From Hyalella azteca (lineage: Eukaryota > Arthropoda > Malacostraca > Amphipoda > Hyalellidae): DNA of 64,000 bases. Shown here in pieces: positions 38,116-52,200 of this stretch. A program made the translations under genes and the position numbers. The notes below the pieces were generated by a model, which saw nothing but the letters and a program-made list of their open reading frames with translations, was not told the DNA's origin and made no database searches. Every line of letters begins with the position of its first letter. Position 1 is the stretch's first letter. The stretch is taken from NCBI RefSeq assembly GCF_000764305.2, contig NW_025935765.1:496001-560000 (forward strand), written 5' to 3'.

Positions 38116-41100
38116 CTGTTGCGTACAAACGTCCTCAGGTTGCTACACTCAATAGTTTACGTAGAATTTAAGTTGAAAGTTATGCTCCCGGAGAGTGACA
38201 CACGTACGGCGGTAGAACGTTAAATTTTAAAAGAAAGTTCTTTCTTTATAATAAAGTGCTTCATTGTGAATAATTTTACATAATTTTCCTAAAATACACC
38301 AAAAAGTGAAAATCATCAGATAAATTAACTCTTGATTTGAAACACATTGATTCGAATGAAAATTTTAGTCTAAAAATATTTTATTAATTATTATAACACG
38401 ATTTGTTAAAATACATACATTTATGAATAATTGAAGTATCTTTTTTGGTGTCGAGGATGAGCTGCGGTCTTTTTCACGACTAGCCCTGCAACCACGGATA
38501 AATAAAATCTATGCATGTTAACAAACTCGATTTTTTAAGGGGAAAATGCAATACAAGGGAATTTGACATACAAAACGGAAAAATTGAACACCAATATACC
38601 ATGACTAATGTTATCCACATAAATACACCAGCATTAACTAATTTTTGTAAGATATCAGTAAAAATGTGGTATGTGAAATTGAGAGAACGAATTTCAAGTA
38701 AGATGTCTACGGTATGTAGAATACATAATAAATAACGCTTCTATTACCAATGAAGAACGATCAGAACATTGACTTAAAAAAATATTTATCTTAAAACCAG
38801 CACCGGTAACTGTGCTTTGCTAGAAAATATTTAACCAGTGAACTAAACGTAATGCCCTACAACGCAGCTAGGCTCTCGCAAGAATTAATTATCGATTGTT
38901 CATGTGTTGAGTTTATAAGAGCGTAAACACTTCGCTCATCAGGGCCAGCCCTTGAACAGCAAGCGAAGTTCCGATAAGCTTGCATGTGGCAAACGTTTAT
39001 TCGATATTTCACATTGAAGCTTGGAACTTTATCGTCGAAAATTTTTTCTAAGTCGTGAAGGCAGGAAATGCAAATCCAAGTCGGATTTGTTTATAGTCGC
39101 TGCATGTTAATGTGGCTTCTGAATAGAAAAAATATTGTCAAAGGTTTCGCTTATGCCATCAAACCAAAATGGATTGGAACGCAAATTATTTTTGGTTTGC
39201 ATCTTAACGTCATTTAAACTCCCCATAAGTAATTAGGTTCAGGATATTTCAGTTCATCAGCGTAATTTTTCCCCCATCAAACGATAGCAATTCAACAGAA
39301 GGCAAACAATGATAAACCTTTAGTGATTATTCAATCTTAGGCACACATATATGAATCATTGATTGCATTGGAATGAACTTCAAAATAAGATCATTTAAAA
39401 TATTTCACACTTTTCTGCCAACATAAACGGATAATCGGAACACTTATAGTGAAAAATAGTGGATAATAATGCTTGTGAAATTAATGAATAGTGACCGCCC
39501 CAACATAAATGCTCCGCTCTCAGGCAAAGCCTGGCAACCCGCAAGAAGTATTGAAGTATTTCTTCATCGATAAAAGATCGCGTAGCCACCGAAGCTTCTC
39601 ATCGCAAATACAACGCTTGATCAAATTCCTGCGATGCAAAGCACGAAATTTTGTACCTCAACAATTTGCTAAGCAAACTAAGATGTGAAGGAAGCTCCAG
39701 CGTCTCCTCTTTGTCTCTCTCCCTACGATATTCACAGTATTTGTTTAGACAAGACGAGTCTGTACAGCACACGCTCCGTAGCAGCTGCTGCTCTCATACA
39801 TATGCTGCAGTCGCCGCTATTGCTTGGCAACACAACAAGAATTATGCAACAAATCCTGATTAATATACGACCACCGAAATAAATTAAATCTTTAAGAGAC
39901 GGAGGTAGTTATAAGCCGAAACCCATTTGAAAATTACTTATACAATTTATGCATATACATCATAATAATCAAAGCTAAGCCCGTAAAATTTTGAAAGGGT
40001 TCACTGTCATTGAGTAAAAACATGAAAGCATGCAGGGGTTTGCGCAAAACTTGTTTTAAATTAGAGCGAAGTTGATACGACGCTTTGGACAAAAGATCGC
40101 GACAAACGCTCATGGAATGCCTTTAACAAAGGCACTCGGTGCGTCAGGTTGACGTTCGTGTCCAGATTAGGAATGCGTAAAATAAGCGCGCGACTACAAC
40201 GCTACGGAATTGGCTACAATGCCAGGCGGTTACTAAACATGGACCGATCAGAGAACAATTGAAAAAGCCCAGGCGATAAGCAAGATCCTCGGAAATTGGA
40301 TTTCAGGATTAGCACACACGAAACTCCCACAGAGACAACATTTATTCAGGGAGATTTTATTTATTCGTTTCCTTTGATTCAGCGACTAAGCTGCTGTCTT
40401 CGTCAAACAAATCTAAAAAAAAACGTAATGAATGAAATTGGGGAATTTCACGAAAAAATTGCGTACATGAAGCCGCAGAAAATCTTAATAAATAATTTTG
40501 TTTATATTTTTTATAGACAATTTTATTTAAAAAAATATCATTGAGGCCAACAGGAAACATAGCTCTCCAAAGTCAATTAAAAGCAGTGGACTTCATTCAG
40601 TAGTCAGTACAGGCTTGACAAAGGTATTACCTTATTAATATTCCATGCATGCATAGGAATTAAATGGCCAATGTTAACACAAGCAGTGGAAGCCAAGCGA
40701 GTCGCTGGTTGCGCGCTCTATCAACACGCGATTTACCGGTCGGCGGACGCCGGCAGTCAAGCATCCCTCGATTGCTGCCGCTACACTGCAACTCTAAACA
40801 ATGGACGTCGTGAAGCAAAACTGAGCGATAAACCTCGAGCCTTTCAACTCACTCTCTTCAACGTGCCCTCAATTTCCCATTTTGTCTTCCATTCACTGCT
40901 TCGTTGCATTCGCAGACTTGAAACGTTATTCAGGTTGGAAATAGCACAAAACGTTGTTTATATCCCTAAATGAAAAATCTCAGTATGTTCGTAACGTTAA
41001 GTTCTACATTGAGCTTATTCAATCATATCTGAATCCGTTTGCTGGGCGCAGAAGACATCGTACCATTTCGCAATATTTATTTTCAAATATTTTGATAGCA

Positions 41101-41850
41101 GATTCGTGCAGATAATGCTGGCTCCCTTAGCATAAGAGTTCGTTTGAACGCGATTTCTTACACTTTGTATTTTTTTGGGTGGATGCATTCGAGCTTTTCA
41201 CAATTTTAGCTATGAAAACAAACGAGACTGAAAACAATCGTTAGAAGTTTTGGGTGTTAAATTGATTTTTAATTTTTGGGTGAGCTCATTCCAATAACCG
41301 GAAATAATTAATAATAATAATTCATATTAAAAAGATATCGATCCTAAATGACGTTCATTTATCTGCTGAAACGAACACCAAATGATGAAGTGATAAATTC
41401 GCTTCATTCAGTATAACCCATTAGTTGTGCAGAAAAAAAGTTAACCGCATACGTAACTCCAATAAAAGCACAAAGGATGATAACATACTCACATTGTTTA
41501 CTTAAAATCACATAATATGATAATATGTATAATGTACAGCCAGATGTTAATATATATGAAAATGTATTGCATTATTCAGAACCCTAGCCACGTTTATAAG
41601 GTAGCACAAAATTCCAAGGGCCCTAAACTAAAATACGCTGAAAACTGACACATAACTTGTACAACAATGAACAATCCAATTTTAAGATGGAACAGTTGCA
41701 AAATTTTCAAAGAATGAAAATGGAGAAGAAACTGAAGTGAATTAAATAAAAAGATGTAGCGAAGGATGAATTGCGACATAGTTTGATCATCGATCCTAAG
41801 TCCGATAGCAGTGCAGCAAAAGTGATGTCCCAGAAGCGAATCAATTGGTT
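38116..41850. other. AT-rich non-coding stretch
   Basis: No repeat array was found. GC-richer patches at about 40070-40260 and 40680-40870 carry short frames (for example 40671-40973, 100 codons) that I do not recognise. A 7-bp hairpin, tgccttt/aaaggca, lies at 40118-40134. No RNA gene was seen. Confidence 0.4.
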
Positions 41851-42004
41851 AAAATATATAACTGAGTACTCCTTGCAGTGAGTGACAGAGAGCGCATTTT
41901 CTCGTCGACAAAAACGTGAAGTCACGGACGGACAGACAGACGGACGGACGGACATAGCGAGCACAACAGCGCCTTTTTTTCCATAATGAGAAAATGCGCT
42001 AAAA
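41851..42004 (-). mobile_element. Dispersed foldback repeat, copy B
   Basis: This is the reverse-complement partner of 22411-22545. Its arms agcgcattttctc (41891-41903) and gagaaaatgcgct (41988-42000) are perfect 13-bp complements, so this copy is better preserved than A. Between them a cgga/caga tetranucleotide run at 41925-41953 has expanded relative to copy A, which has only tccgtccg. The minus-strand frame across it encodes a run of alternating Arg-Pro-Ser-Val residues. I recall that pattern from spurious predicted proteins in invertebrate genomes. Confidence 0.8.
41925..41953. repeat. Tetranucleotide microsatellite (CGGA/CAGA)
   Basis: About seven four-base units, a mixture of cgga and caga, lie inside foldback copy B. 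Confidence 0.9.
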
Positions 42005-42458
42005 AAAAGATGGTGGAAAATCGACATATTATGATGGGACGTGTGCTGACGTGCACCTTCTCACTAAATAAAAAGTGTCGGAAAAACGGTTCTAAAATTT
42101 ATACTAATTACAAGCAAGCAAAAATAAAAAGGATAAGAAAAAAGCGACAAACAAGCTCGATGGCAAGCAGCTTTTCCAGAGAAAGAAGCAATAAAAAAGC
42201 TCGCAGGCAAGCAGGTCTGTCGGCAAATTGGCACACAAAATAAGGCTTGAGAAGGAATAGCGAAGCAAGAGCGAGTGAAGCAGATGCAGACACACGGCGC
42301 GAGGTGTCGCATTCTTCGGTCGGGTTTCATGAAGTACTTTGGGTGGCAGGAAGCATCGGGAGCTGGAACATCGCTCCAGCGACTCCATTACCGAGCGCAT
42401 AAAGTTACATGAGCGCCTCTAAAACAAGGCACAGCTTCTTTTTTACACCTACAACTTC
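42005..42458. other. Non-coding stretch, nothing recognised
   Basis: Several overlapping frames exist on both strands (for example 41986-42243 plus and 42104-42400 minus). Their lysine/arginine-rich or phenylalanine/leucine-rich mirror translations look like chance frames. Confidence 0.4.
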
Positions 42459-42605
42459 AACACAGAACGCAACGCCAACACAGAACACAACGCCAACACA
42501 GAACACAACGCTAACACAGAACACAACGCCAACACAGAACACAACGCCAACACAAAACAACATCAATGCAGAATTCAACGCGAAACAAGAATACAACGCG
42601 AACAT
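42459..42605. repeat. Minisatellite, 18-bp unit, about 6 good copies
   Basis: Units of caacacagaacacaacgc begin at 42459, 42477, 42495, 42513, 42531 and 42549, then decay. In the plus frame 42409-42633 this gives a six-residue TQNTTP-type repeat. The frame has no signal peptide and is AT-flanked, so I read it as a repeat and not as a protein gene. Confidence 0.93.
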
Positions 42606-45600
42606 ACATCACGTGTATACACGTCAACGTTAACGCTCAGTTGATTTATAATGTTTTTCGCTCTGCGGCGCCTGTGCACAGAATAATTTCACAAAGCTCT
42701 GCATCAAAGTACGAAGTCTGAGATAAGTAGTTTATATATTAACAGACAGTTCAACATACAAAGTCAAATTGGGACATTGCAAATAGTGACCTGTACAGAT
42801 CGAACCAGGAAAATAACGAGCTATGGGCAAATCCAAGCATTTTCCTAGAAACCTCATAGTTACATATATTTTAAATTTTATCAAAAGTCATTTCTATACG
42901 GGTGTTTTCCTATTTTGTAATCTATAATAAAGTGATAACGGAACTGTCAGATAAACAACCAGCATCAAGACGTACACATAGTTTTTATTTTTTCTTGAAC
43001 GGTTAACACGGTTAAAACAGATATTCTTGATCTGAAATGAAGTATTGTATCCAATTTTGAATACAATACATACAACTGAAAAATTAAAATAACCGAACCA
43101 AGAGTTGTTTTTCACTTCGTACTTCTTGTTCTTTATTGAAATTCGACACAAAAATACTGCTAACGATCAAAAAGTTCTGCGGAAATTAAAACATTTTAAC
43201 AATCAAGTTTTACCTACTGGCATAGTTACGTCCCTAACCAAAAGCTCACTCTCACTTATCACTCTGAACTTTCATCGATATTATACACTGATTTCAGGAC
43301 ACAATTATTGTTGACAGGCTCGAGATGCGAGCAGAGGCGTTGGCATTGAATGGAGGGAGCCTCGCTTCCCACATACGTAAACCTTTAAGGACGTCATCCA
43401 TTTGGGCCCGACCAGGAATTTGCGAGATCATTTCGAAGAGGCAACAACAATCGGACGCCTTCGACGGCCGCTCGAGCGAATGAGTGTCTTGAGAAGCGAG
43501 GTCTCATTGAAGGGTCATGAAGGAGTCTCAAGAGCCTCTTAATGACCGCATGAACGCCTCTCTCAACTTGCTTGCTCACACTTCCGGCTCCATGAGCCTT
43601 TTTCTCGCGCCTCTTTACAGTTCTCCTTGAGAGCACTCATTTAATTTCCCTCGTTTCAGCTTGAGTTTAGGCTTAGGTCTCCTTAAATGTTTATTACACC
43701 TGTTCTATGCTCGCGGTGATGCAGTTCACGCTTCAGTAACTTAAATCTATATTTGCTTATTTGTGATTACGGCTCACATTTTGCTTAAACTCTTGATACT
43801 TCGCTGATCATAACAAATTTATTCCGAGTTTTATGCGATTTCATATATTTTGTTAGAGAAACATCCTTTCTTCATATCATTTCCTAGCTCTCTCATAACA
43901 CTGTACTTAGATTTTCAAATTTTAACAGATTTCCATATCAAATTTATCTTTTTTATCTCCTCGTAACTTTTATCTTGAACTTGAACTAACACTTCATCAC
44001 GTTTAAGCATTAAACCATGATATTTTTGGCTCAATTAAAGAAATTCCATTGCAGGTAATCAAAACAACATATTTATTCGATTTAATTGCTCGCTGGGCAC
44101 TTCGGGAGCAGAGGCAAATGCAGAGCACATTTGTGCGAGGTCTGAATGGGTTAAATTCGTACGTTGAAACAATATTATTCAAGCCCTGTCCGATTAACTA
44201 ATTTGTTTCAATTAATTCCAAATAATTGAATTGAATCAGTCTAAGCTGCCGTGAATTCCTGCAAGGAAAGCAATATTTTTCAGGAGCTCAAGGATGAAAA
44301 GTCCAGCGAGACACCAAATATTACGGATCAGGTAATGCGAATGAAAGAAAGGTAAATAATGACGATGATCGATTTAAACGATGTAAATCAATATAATTTA
44401 ATTTAATTTGGAGATTAAAACTCAATATTCAGGGAATGAAATTTAGACACAACAAAATCAGCAGAAACACAAACTAAAACATCACAGATAAGCCCAATAA
44501 AATTTACAACTAAAAATTCCTGAGAAACAGAACGGTATAATACGGAACAATAACACACAGAGAAAATCTCGAAGCCAGAAATAAGGCCACGGAATGATGT
44601 TAAGGTCTATGCGGAAGCCTAAAACAAAGTGGAGTCTTGCTCGTAATCCAACTTGGGAAGCGATGGACCAGATCGTAACTCTATTTAGACTTTGCCATTG
44701 ACACTCGAACTGGCATGCTAGAGGCTATTTAAAGCTGCAGCAGCACAGCTCTTACACTCTATTAGGAGGTTCCTACCGCTGCTGTTATCGCTGCTATGAC
44801 GGCTGTTCACATGGTTAGTACACACCGCGAAATCACCTAGACTCGAGTCAAGGTTTGTGCGTCTCAGGCCAGCAACTGTACACAAATATGTCGAGCATTT
44901 CTAACACAAACTTATCTAGATAGGTTCCTGCAATTTAATTGGTAATATTAAATTATTGGGGCCTGCAATGCATATAAAATTTTTACAGTGCTTTTAATTA
45001 AAATGCTAGTGAATACATTCTGTTTCACTAGCATGAATCGTCTTTTTTTAGACGTTTCAAGACGCCTTGGTCGAGAGGATGTATTCCTCAGAATGCCTTT
45101 TTATCATAAGTTAAATTAAAATTCACTGAAGATGCATTTTGACAGACGTCGTGGATGTGGCTCGACAATATACACTTGAGTTACCCAAGTGAAGTCCAAG
45201 AAGTGTATAGGTGATTACGGGAGAGAGAAAAATTATTCATCAAGTTCAGGCTTTAATTTCAGAAAATTAATTTTCAGAATAATCCATTATTGTTGCTCAA
45301 CGGCTTAAAACACACATGGATAAGATTCTGGGCAAGTCTCCCTCATGCAGCGTCTCGAAACATGGATTTATCGAAAAGTGTAATTTTTTTCAGATACTGC
45401 CCTCCGTTCGTGAGAAAACAAATTATGCAGAAACTATAAAGTAAACATTTTCAACTGCCAATTTAACTATCAGAACTTTTGGGGGGTTTTTCTTTCTTTT
45501 TGGTTCTTTTTTTTTTAATTAAATTTAAAAACTGCAGTTGTATGCCATCGAACATGCAGGTAATCTAATTACAAAACATCAAGCGTGCGAAAGTCTAAGT

Positions 45601-47327
45601 TTAGGCAGGCTCAGTTAAATTCATAATTAAATAATTAAAACAAGATTATGAACACACCCGCAAGATTTCACTCGTTCGTTCACTCATATAATAAATCTTT
45701 AGTAAATAATCATTTAACTGAATTTGTCATGCAAGCTTGGAAAACAGAACTTGCATGGAGGTCGCGCGCAGGTGCAGAGCGCTGCCGATCGAACGACGCA
45801 ACAGTTTCATCCTGCACGCAAGGTGACAAAAAACAAAAGCGCCGTACCCGAAATTGTGTCACACCGAGCAAAACAGGCCATTTTTCTTACTCAGTCAGCT
45901 CGCAGAAGCACGTCAAATGGGACTGTCATAAATAATTTCCGCCTTGAGAGACTCGGCAAGAGGCTCAAGAGAAGACAATTCCATACGTTGGGTGGCAGCG
46001 CGCGGTGTTCACGCCGAACCGGCAAGCTTCCATGTTCCAGTCTTTGCTAAATGAGATCAAATGAGAATTTGATATTTCAGAGAATACCTCATCTCCAGCG
46101 TAAGGAAATCTTTGATAATGGCATGTCAGAGTTGGCTTCATCTATTGATTTATTATTCAAGAAAATGACATGGATTTTCTAACTATCGTCGATAAGAGAT
46201 AGCGCTAAGAATTATATTTATATCTAATGGTCTCACAACAATGCTTTAAAATAAATTGCTTTTTCTTCAAGGAGTTGAAGGCTCAAAACTGCAAAATTCT
46301 GGCATTGGTCAAAGTTAGATACTAGAATTGGTCTTTCATCATGAGCCGAACTAAATACATTTTTTTTAAACATTATACATTGTATTTGATTTTAAAGAAT
46401 TCTCGTCAGGTTGACGAGCATTATTCAATTTGAATATTAACATTTTTTCAATTATCTCATTGATCATGTATGCAAAATATGTAATTGAGCTAAAACAGAC
46501 AAATTAGGTTTTGTTTATTATTCAACTAACATTTTTTCACATGGAAGATTTTGAGTTAATCGGACCATAATATTGTCAGTTCATAAAATTTCACCGAAAA
46601 AAGTTGATTGAATATTCCATACAAATTCCTTCTAAATTTCACTAAGCTGCTTTAACCATAAATCGATAATACGAGCAAAATATTAAAAAATTTTCTCAAA
46701 GAAATAAAATGCATGTCATGCGATTAAATTAGATATCAAGCAAAAATGAAACCCGTTCGAAAAGCTAAATTTGGTGACGTGTGTGAACGCAGCATCGCAG
46801 CTCAGCCGTAACTTTCAATAACTTCTCGCTTTTATTAGTAGCGTTCGGAAGCTGGAGGCGCTCCAGACTTGCTTTTGTTTTCAAAGAATAGAATCTGATG
46901 CGTTGCATGAGCTTTGTGAGAAATAAAAAGGTTAAGCGCATTATCAACAGCAAAGGTAAATTCAGGGAAATACTAGAGCATTGCGTCAGAATGAAAAGTT
47001 GATACGTTTAAACAGTTTATTCATATTGCAATGCTTGGTATAGAAAGGTGAATCTTGGGAGGAGTTGAAGATATAAATTTGTTTCGGTGTATTATAATAG
47101 AATAATTGTAGGAGTTCAGGGTAATATAAACCGAGAATATTGATGCATTTTGAAAGTAAGGCACCTCACGAGGAGACTAATAGAGTTAATGGGTTAAAAA
47201 GTTCAAGAAATGGAATTATCTTGTAATGCAAATATAATTCAACATTCGATAACTAATTACGTCATGAACAAGGCCGCTAAACCTTGTGACTCGATATCAA
47301 CGGGGTTAAATAAACTACATATTTTCT
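42606..47327. other. Long mostly AT-rich non-coding stretch
   Basis: A GC-richer block at 43320-43660 holds an 80-codon minus-strand frame (43394-43636), rich in arginine, that I do not recognise. At 44720-44760 ctatttaaagc precedes a GC-rich segment and might be a weak TATA region. A 10-bp hairpin lies at 45003-45034 and a pyrimidine tract at 45480-45520. A further GC-richer patch at 45750-46050 has overlapping plus frames without domains. Confidence 0.4.
45003..45034. repeat. Perfect 10-bp hairpin with 12-nt loop
   Basis: atgctagtga (45003-45012) pairs exactly with tcactagcat (45025-45034). Its role is unknown. Confidence 0.6.
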
Positions 47328-47394
47328 GGTGATGATGAAGGCGGAGCATCAGCTTGACCTTAGACTACGAATTCCTAAACTCATCATAAGGTCA
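47328..47394 (+). mobile_element. LINE 3' tail, extremely 5'-truncated copy
   Basis: This segment aligns with the end of the LINE fragment at 53939-54005. Both read through gatgatgaaggcgg / gacgacgaaggcgg, gcatcagc, gactacgaa and tcctaaactcatca.aaggtca, with about ten differences in 66 positions. It starts abruptly, as expected for truncated target-primed insertion. Only the last few codons, the stop (tga) and the short 3' UTR are present. Confidence 0.85.
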
Positions 47395-48947
47395 TAAGGA
47401 ATAAACAGAATTTCAATTTAGTACAATAAACATAACATAACTATCATATTGGATGACACTTGTGGATGATGCTTCAGGTAAATATCAACATAAAATTGTT
47501 AGATTCATTTCAATTATTGAATAACTTAGCAAACTTCAGGATAGTTGACCGTACGGTCCTTTCCCATATGTACGCTTAAAGGAAATAATTATTACAGAAT
47601 GAATCCTATTCTACAGGTTTAATGGAATCCTTATTAAAAAAACCTTGGGTCATCATCAATTTACGAGAATGCATTCAAATGCGCAGCAATTTCGTATTTT
47701 GCGAGCCACGCTTGTTTCTTCTCCATGCTTTGCGCTCCGGATAGTTAGAAAACATGGTATTATAACTCCAGTTGCAGGCCCCTAAAAATACCATCCATTT
47801 ATTCCTTAATCGTTAAAATTTGTGGAATTTTGTGAACACTTATAGAGCAAGCAGCTTACGCAACAGTATTTTTTAGTCGTAATGCCCGATTCTGAAGCTC
47901 AGAACAACGCTCGACAAGAGGGAGAGAATGAAGCACCGGTCGCTCTCTAACCCTCAGCCGTTGAATTACCATAGAAATTAAAGCTTCAACTGCTCAGCCA
48001 AAAAAGCTCTACTGCGGACTACATAACAAGCTTATCGAGCTGTAAAACTAAACGGCACCAATGAAGAGGATAACACGGCCAGCACGAACGCTGTTGCTGT
48101 CGCAGGAGCCAAGCGTTGCGGTCCCTCAATGAGTTTAATGGACTCGGCACATACAGAAGAAAAATCGAAAGTTTTCACGACAATAAAAGCAACAGAGCCT
48201 TAATGAGCATGAATCTATTAAAAGTAAACTTGTGTGACGGTAAATGAATTTTGAATTTTCAGAGGTTGGTAGCAACACAAATATCGGCATCTACGGGAAC
48301 TAGAGGGACTATTTTGCTAACTGAAATGAAAGTTCGCAGTATTTCAAGTGATCCGAAAGCAACAACACTTCATACCGTGCGAGGTTATACGTATATAGTC
48401 ATTGAAAACAAAGCATTGTTGCACTGTTTTGCTGGTGAACTTTTTGCGAAATTCGAAAGTTTATTTCATAATTTCTTCGTCAACAATGCGTTCATTATGG
48501 GAGACCAAATGGTCGTGGTGAAGAACGACAAGCTAAATTTATAGCGGCTTCACTGCTAATATTACTTCAAAGTGCCTAAGTGGTCTTGCGCTCTCGAAAT
48601 AAGCGTCAGAAACGCCAGATTAACTTTCCTTGTGGCATAAAATGCAAAAAAATATAATGATCACAAGTGTGGGTGCAGGCCAGTTTCAAAGTAAATTATT
48701 GAAAGAAGGGCAAAAAATAGTATATCCAAAAAAATTAGAAGAAAGAAGAAAAAGAAAGAAAAAGAAAAATTAAACTCTTCAAATAAAAATGGCGATTTTC
48801 GGTCTCATCTCAGGCGAAACAAGAAAATGAAATGGAATTGACATACAAATAAACTTTGAATACCATGTTTCAAATGACTTTCTATGTGACTCAATGAAAT
48901 TATTTAAGTGATATTTTTTCGCCAGTGATTATAAAACACACAGAAGT
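47395..48947. other. AT-rich non-coding stretch
   Basis: It contains a purine-rich run at about 48738-48770 and a 97-codon plus frame (48251-48544) without a recognisable domain. A GC-richer part lies at about 47900-48140. No gene is called. Confidence 0.4.
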
Positions 48948-49225
48948 GAGATATTCAAAAAATTGAATTTTATTTTTGAACTGCTTTGGCATTCCTTAAA
49001 GTGCAGGACGAACGACAAACGATTACAAAGCCTCTTAATGTACTTCGAGAACCGAATAAAGATCACAATTAACACAATTCTTTGACGAGATATTCGAGAA
49101 TTTGATTTTATTTTGGAAATGCTTTGGCATTACTTAAAGTGCAGGACGAACGACAAACGATTACAAAGCCTCTTAATGTACTTCGAGAATCGAATAAAGA
49201 TCACAATTAACACAATTCTTTGATG
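48948..49225. repeat. Tandem duplication, unit about 139 bp, two copies
   Basis: Copy one (48948-49086) and copy two (49087-49225) both begin gagatattc. They share long identical blocks around gtgcaggacgaacgacaaac, gattacaaagcctcttaatg and gatcacaattaacacaattc. The right-hand two-thirds are almost identical and the left third is more diverged, so the segments may have been homogenised unevenly. Confidence 0.95.
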
Positions 49226-52200
49226 TACGCGGACGTTTGCACAACCCAGTTGTGTATCTAAAGCAGAATGTGATGCAGCGCTCGCTCCTCGCTCTGTTCG
49301 TTACCATGACCACCGCCTTTGTGAGTCTCGTACGTTAGATCCTATCGAAAGTTTTCCTCCAGACCATCTCCCTGATCGAGAAGTGTCGGTCATATTACGG
49401 CTCGCCAAACCTCTTCCTAACTTTCTACGGAGAATTAAAAGCCCCATGAAAGATGTCGACGGGGGAAGCTCGGTCACCTGAGGCGAACAGGGAAGCTGTC
49501 ATGTCCAGACGTACTCCTTGCACGGAGTTAAGAATAACTGATGCTCTGTGATGGTCGTACAAAGAAGTCGGTACTGAAGCTCACAAGTTTCATTTTTGTT
49601 AGTCTGAGTCTTCATTAATGATTCAACTTTTAAACATCTCCTAGCAAACGTTTAAACAATGAATAAACATTAAAGCAGCGTTAAACAAGTCGCTTGTTCA
49701 GGCAATATGCATGAATGCTTTAACATATCCGGTTTGAACGCGTGTATTTAATTAAATAAGCAAAGTTTGATTTTTGGGTGATTCATCATCAATGATAAAA
49801 GCATAGAAACCTCAATTATTAGTCAGAAATTAAAGAGTTTGAATAAATTTAGTTGCAATGAAACTTATAGGAATAGTATCAGCAGTTCGTAATTCGTTTG
49901 TCAAATGATAAAGCACCAAAAACTAGTAGAAAATTTAAAAACTAGCAAATTTTGGATGACGTGAGGATCACCTCGTTTAATCCATCATTCGAAAACAGGA
50001 ATACTTTTAGACGGTGCATGAGGTTCATTAAAAAATATATTAATTTCATCATGTATTCCGTTGAGTTTGTTTTTCGAGTAAACAAACAAAATTTAACAAA
50101 ATTTCAACAAAATTTGAACAAAAATTTAAATCTGTGGCCTCCTGTATCGTACGTTCATACTTTTGAGTGTTAAAGTGAGTGCCGTTAAAAGATAATCAAA
50201 AATGCAAAATATTTGTTAATACACGAGAATCTTAAGGCTTGAAATACATTAGATTTTATGAAATAGTATTGAATTTTTTTTGCTGATTTAGAAAGTTATA
50301 GGCACGCGCCACCAAAGATTAAAAAATTACCAATTAAAATCGCACTATTATCCGATCAAAAAACACTGACAACATTATAAATAAACAACCTAGAATTTAG
50401 AACATTTGAGAGGCTGCGGCCACAACTGCCTGTATTTCATTTAGTATCACAATTTACAAACCTGGACAATTGACATTCTTAAAGCACATCACGGCAGTTA
50501 ACTAAAAAAAATTAAAAACATTGCAGCCAAGGAAACAAAGGATAATTTGCCTACCTTTGATCCAGACATCGTGAAGTCTCTGGAAAGAGAAAGAAAAGGA
50601 AGAAAAGGTCAGAAATGCTAAACACACAAAATTAAACAATAGAGGCTGACTAAAATAAGGTAAAGAGACAAAGAGACATTAATGCTAAGTTACAATTGAA
50701 TGCTCTCCTACATTAGAAGTTGTTATTTCGTTCGAATTATGTTAGTCATCAGCGAGTTAGCTGAGTAAAATAATTAATCGATAGTGAATAAAGAATTGTA
50801 TAAGAACGAAAGCGCTATCAAATGGCCGAGTATTTAAATTCTTTTCACGCTGATAACGCATGCAAATTTCTTCCAACCTCTGATGAAATACGATTTGAAA
50901 TTTAAAGATAAACTTTTTCATACCAGCTACAATTTGTTAAAATAAAAACTAACGATAAATTGAAGTGACGAAGGATTATTTATCGTCAATTCTGAAACAA
51001 GAAAACTTGTTCCCCTTATTCAACTCAATTTTAATAATTTAATTTACCGTATGTAATGGATGGTTTCAAATTAATAGCATCAGCCAGGGTAGCGAAGGGC
51101 AAACCTTAATTCTTTCATCGCCTACTGGAAGGTATTACTTACGTGATTGAATTAATAAGACCTAATGAAAATTTTATTATTTTCCTGCATAAAAAAATCC
51201 GAAGCATGCCTATAATTAGTCCGTATGTCATTATCGCAAAACAGTTCACACATAATAACTGATAATTTCGGATTAAAAAATTTGTACGAAGCTCTGAACA
51301 GACAGATCGCAGTTGCGTGTAAATGTTAAATAATAAATTTGAGATTGACAAGCTTCTAATGTGTTTTATGGCTGCATTTTAGCAAAATTTCATAATAGCA
51401 CCAATGAAAACTTATTAAAAATATAAAAATTGTGTCAAACATTAAATTTTTATTTATAACTTCAAATAAATATTATAAATCTTATGAAATAACGGAAAGA
51501 ATTAACATCAACGTATAAATTAACAAGATCGGTTCACTCATCATAAAAACATATGCCAATATAGTAGTTGAACTAGAGTTAAAAATTTAAATTCCCATGA
51601 AATATCGAATTTCAAATTACGTTTGTGCGCAGCGAAGGCCAAGAAAGCGCCGCTCGATCTTGAAGCCTAAAAGCAAACGGAACGCGGCGTTCGCTCTTGA
51701 CTCGCTTCGATTCAATGTAAACATGCGCGAGCAAACTCTTCTGGCCGAGCGCTGACAAGCGTGCCCATTTAGCTTTGATGATCTCAAACATTCTAATTAG
51801 CTCACTCTTCTTGGCAGGCCAAGCCCATCCATTGAGCCGCCCAATTAACCCCACTCGTGAACGCCTAATAACACTCCAAGGAATTCATATTGGCTACAAA
51901 TCATGACTTTTGAAGACATCTTCGCTGCAAAGCATCGATGTTCTACAATAATGAGACCAATTAATGAGGATCAAGATGAATGCTAAGGATCTGGAACTGA
52001 GAAACAAACTCGACGGGATCATAAAGTGAAGCTAATGAGCTCAATAATGCGTAGTAATGAGCTCAATAAAGAGGCTCGGTGAGATATCGCATATCATTGC
52101 GTTCTCATCTCCAGAGTTCGAGTCACGCAGCGTGGTTTCGTTATTCTGGAAATAGTGTTCACGTAAACTCATTTACATCATTAGTTACCGACGTCATATT

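Noticed and set aside
42409..42633. TQNTTP repeat protein
   Set aside because: It is explained fully by the 18-bp minisatellite and has no signal peptide or further domain.
42770..42840. Second B-box-like match on the minus strand (ctggttcgatc)
   Set aside because: No A-box occurs at the right distance and the fold does not resemble a tRNA.
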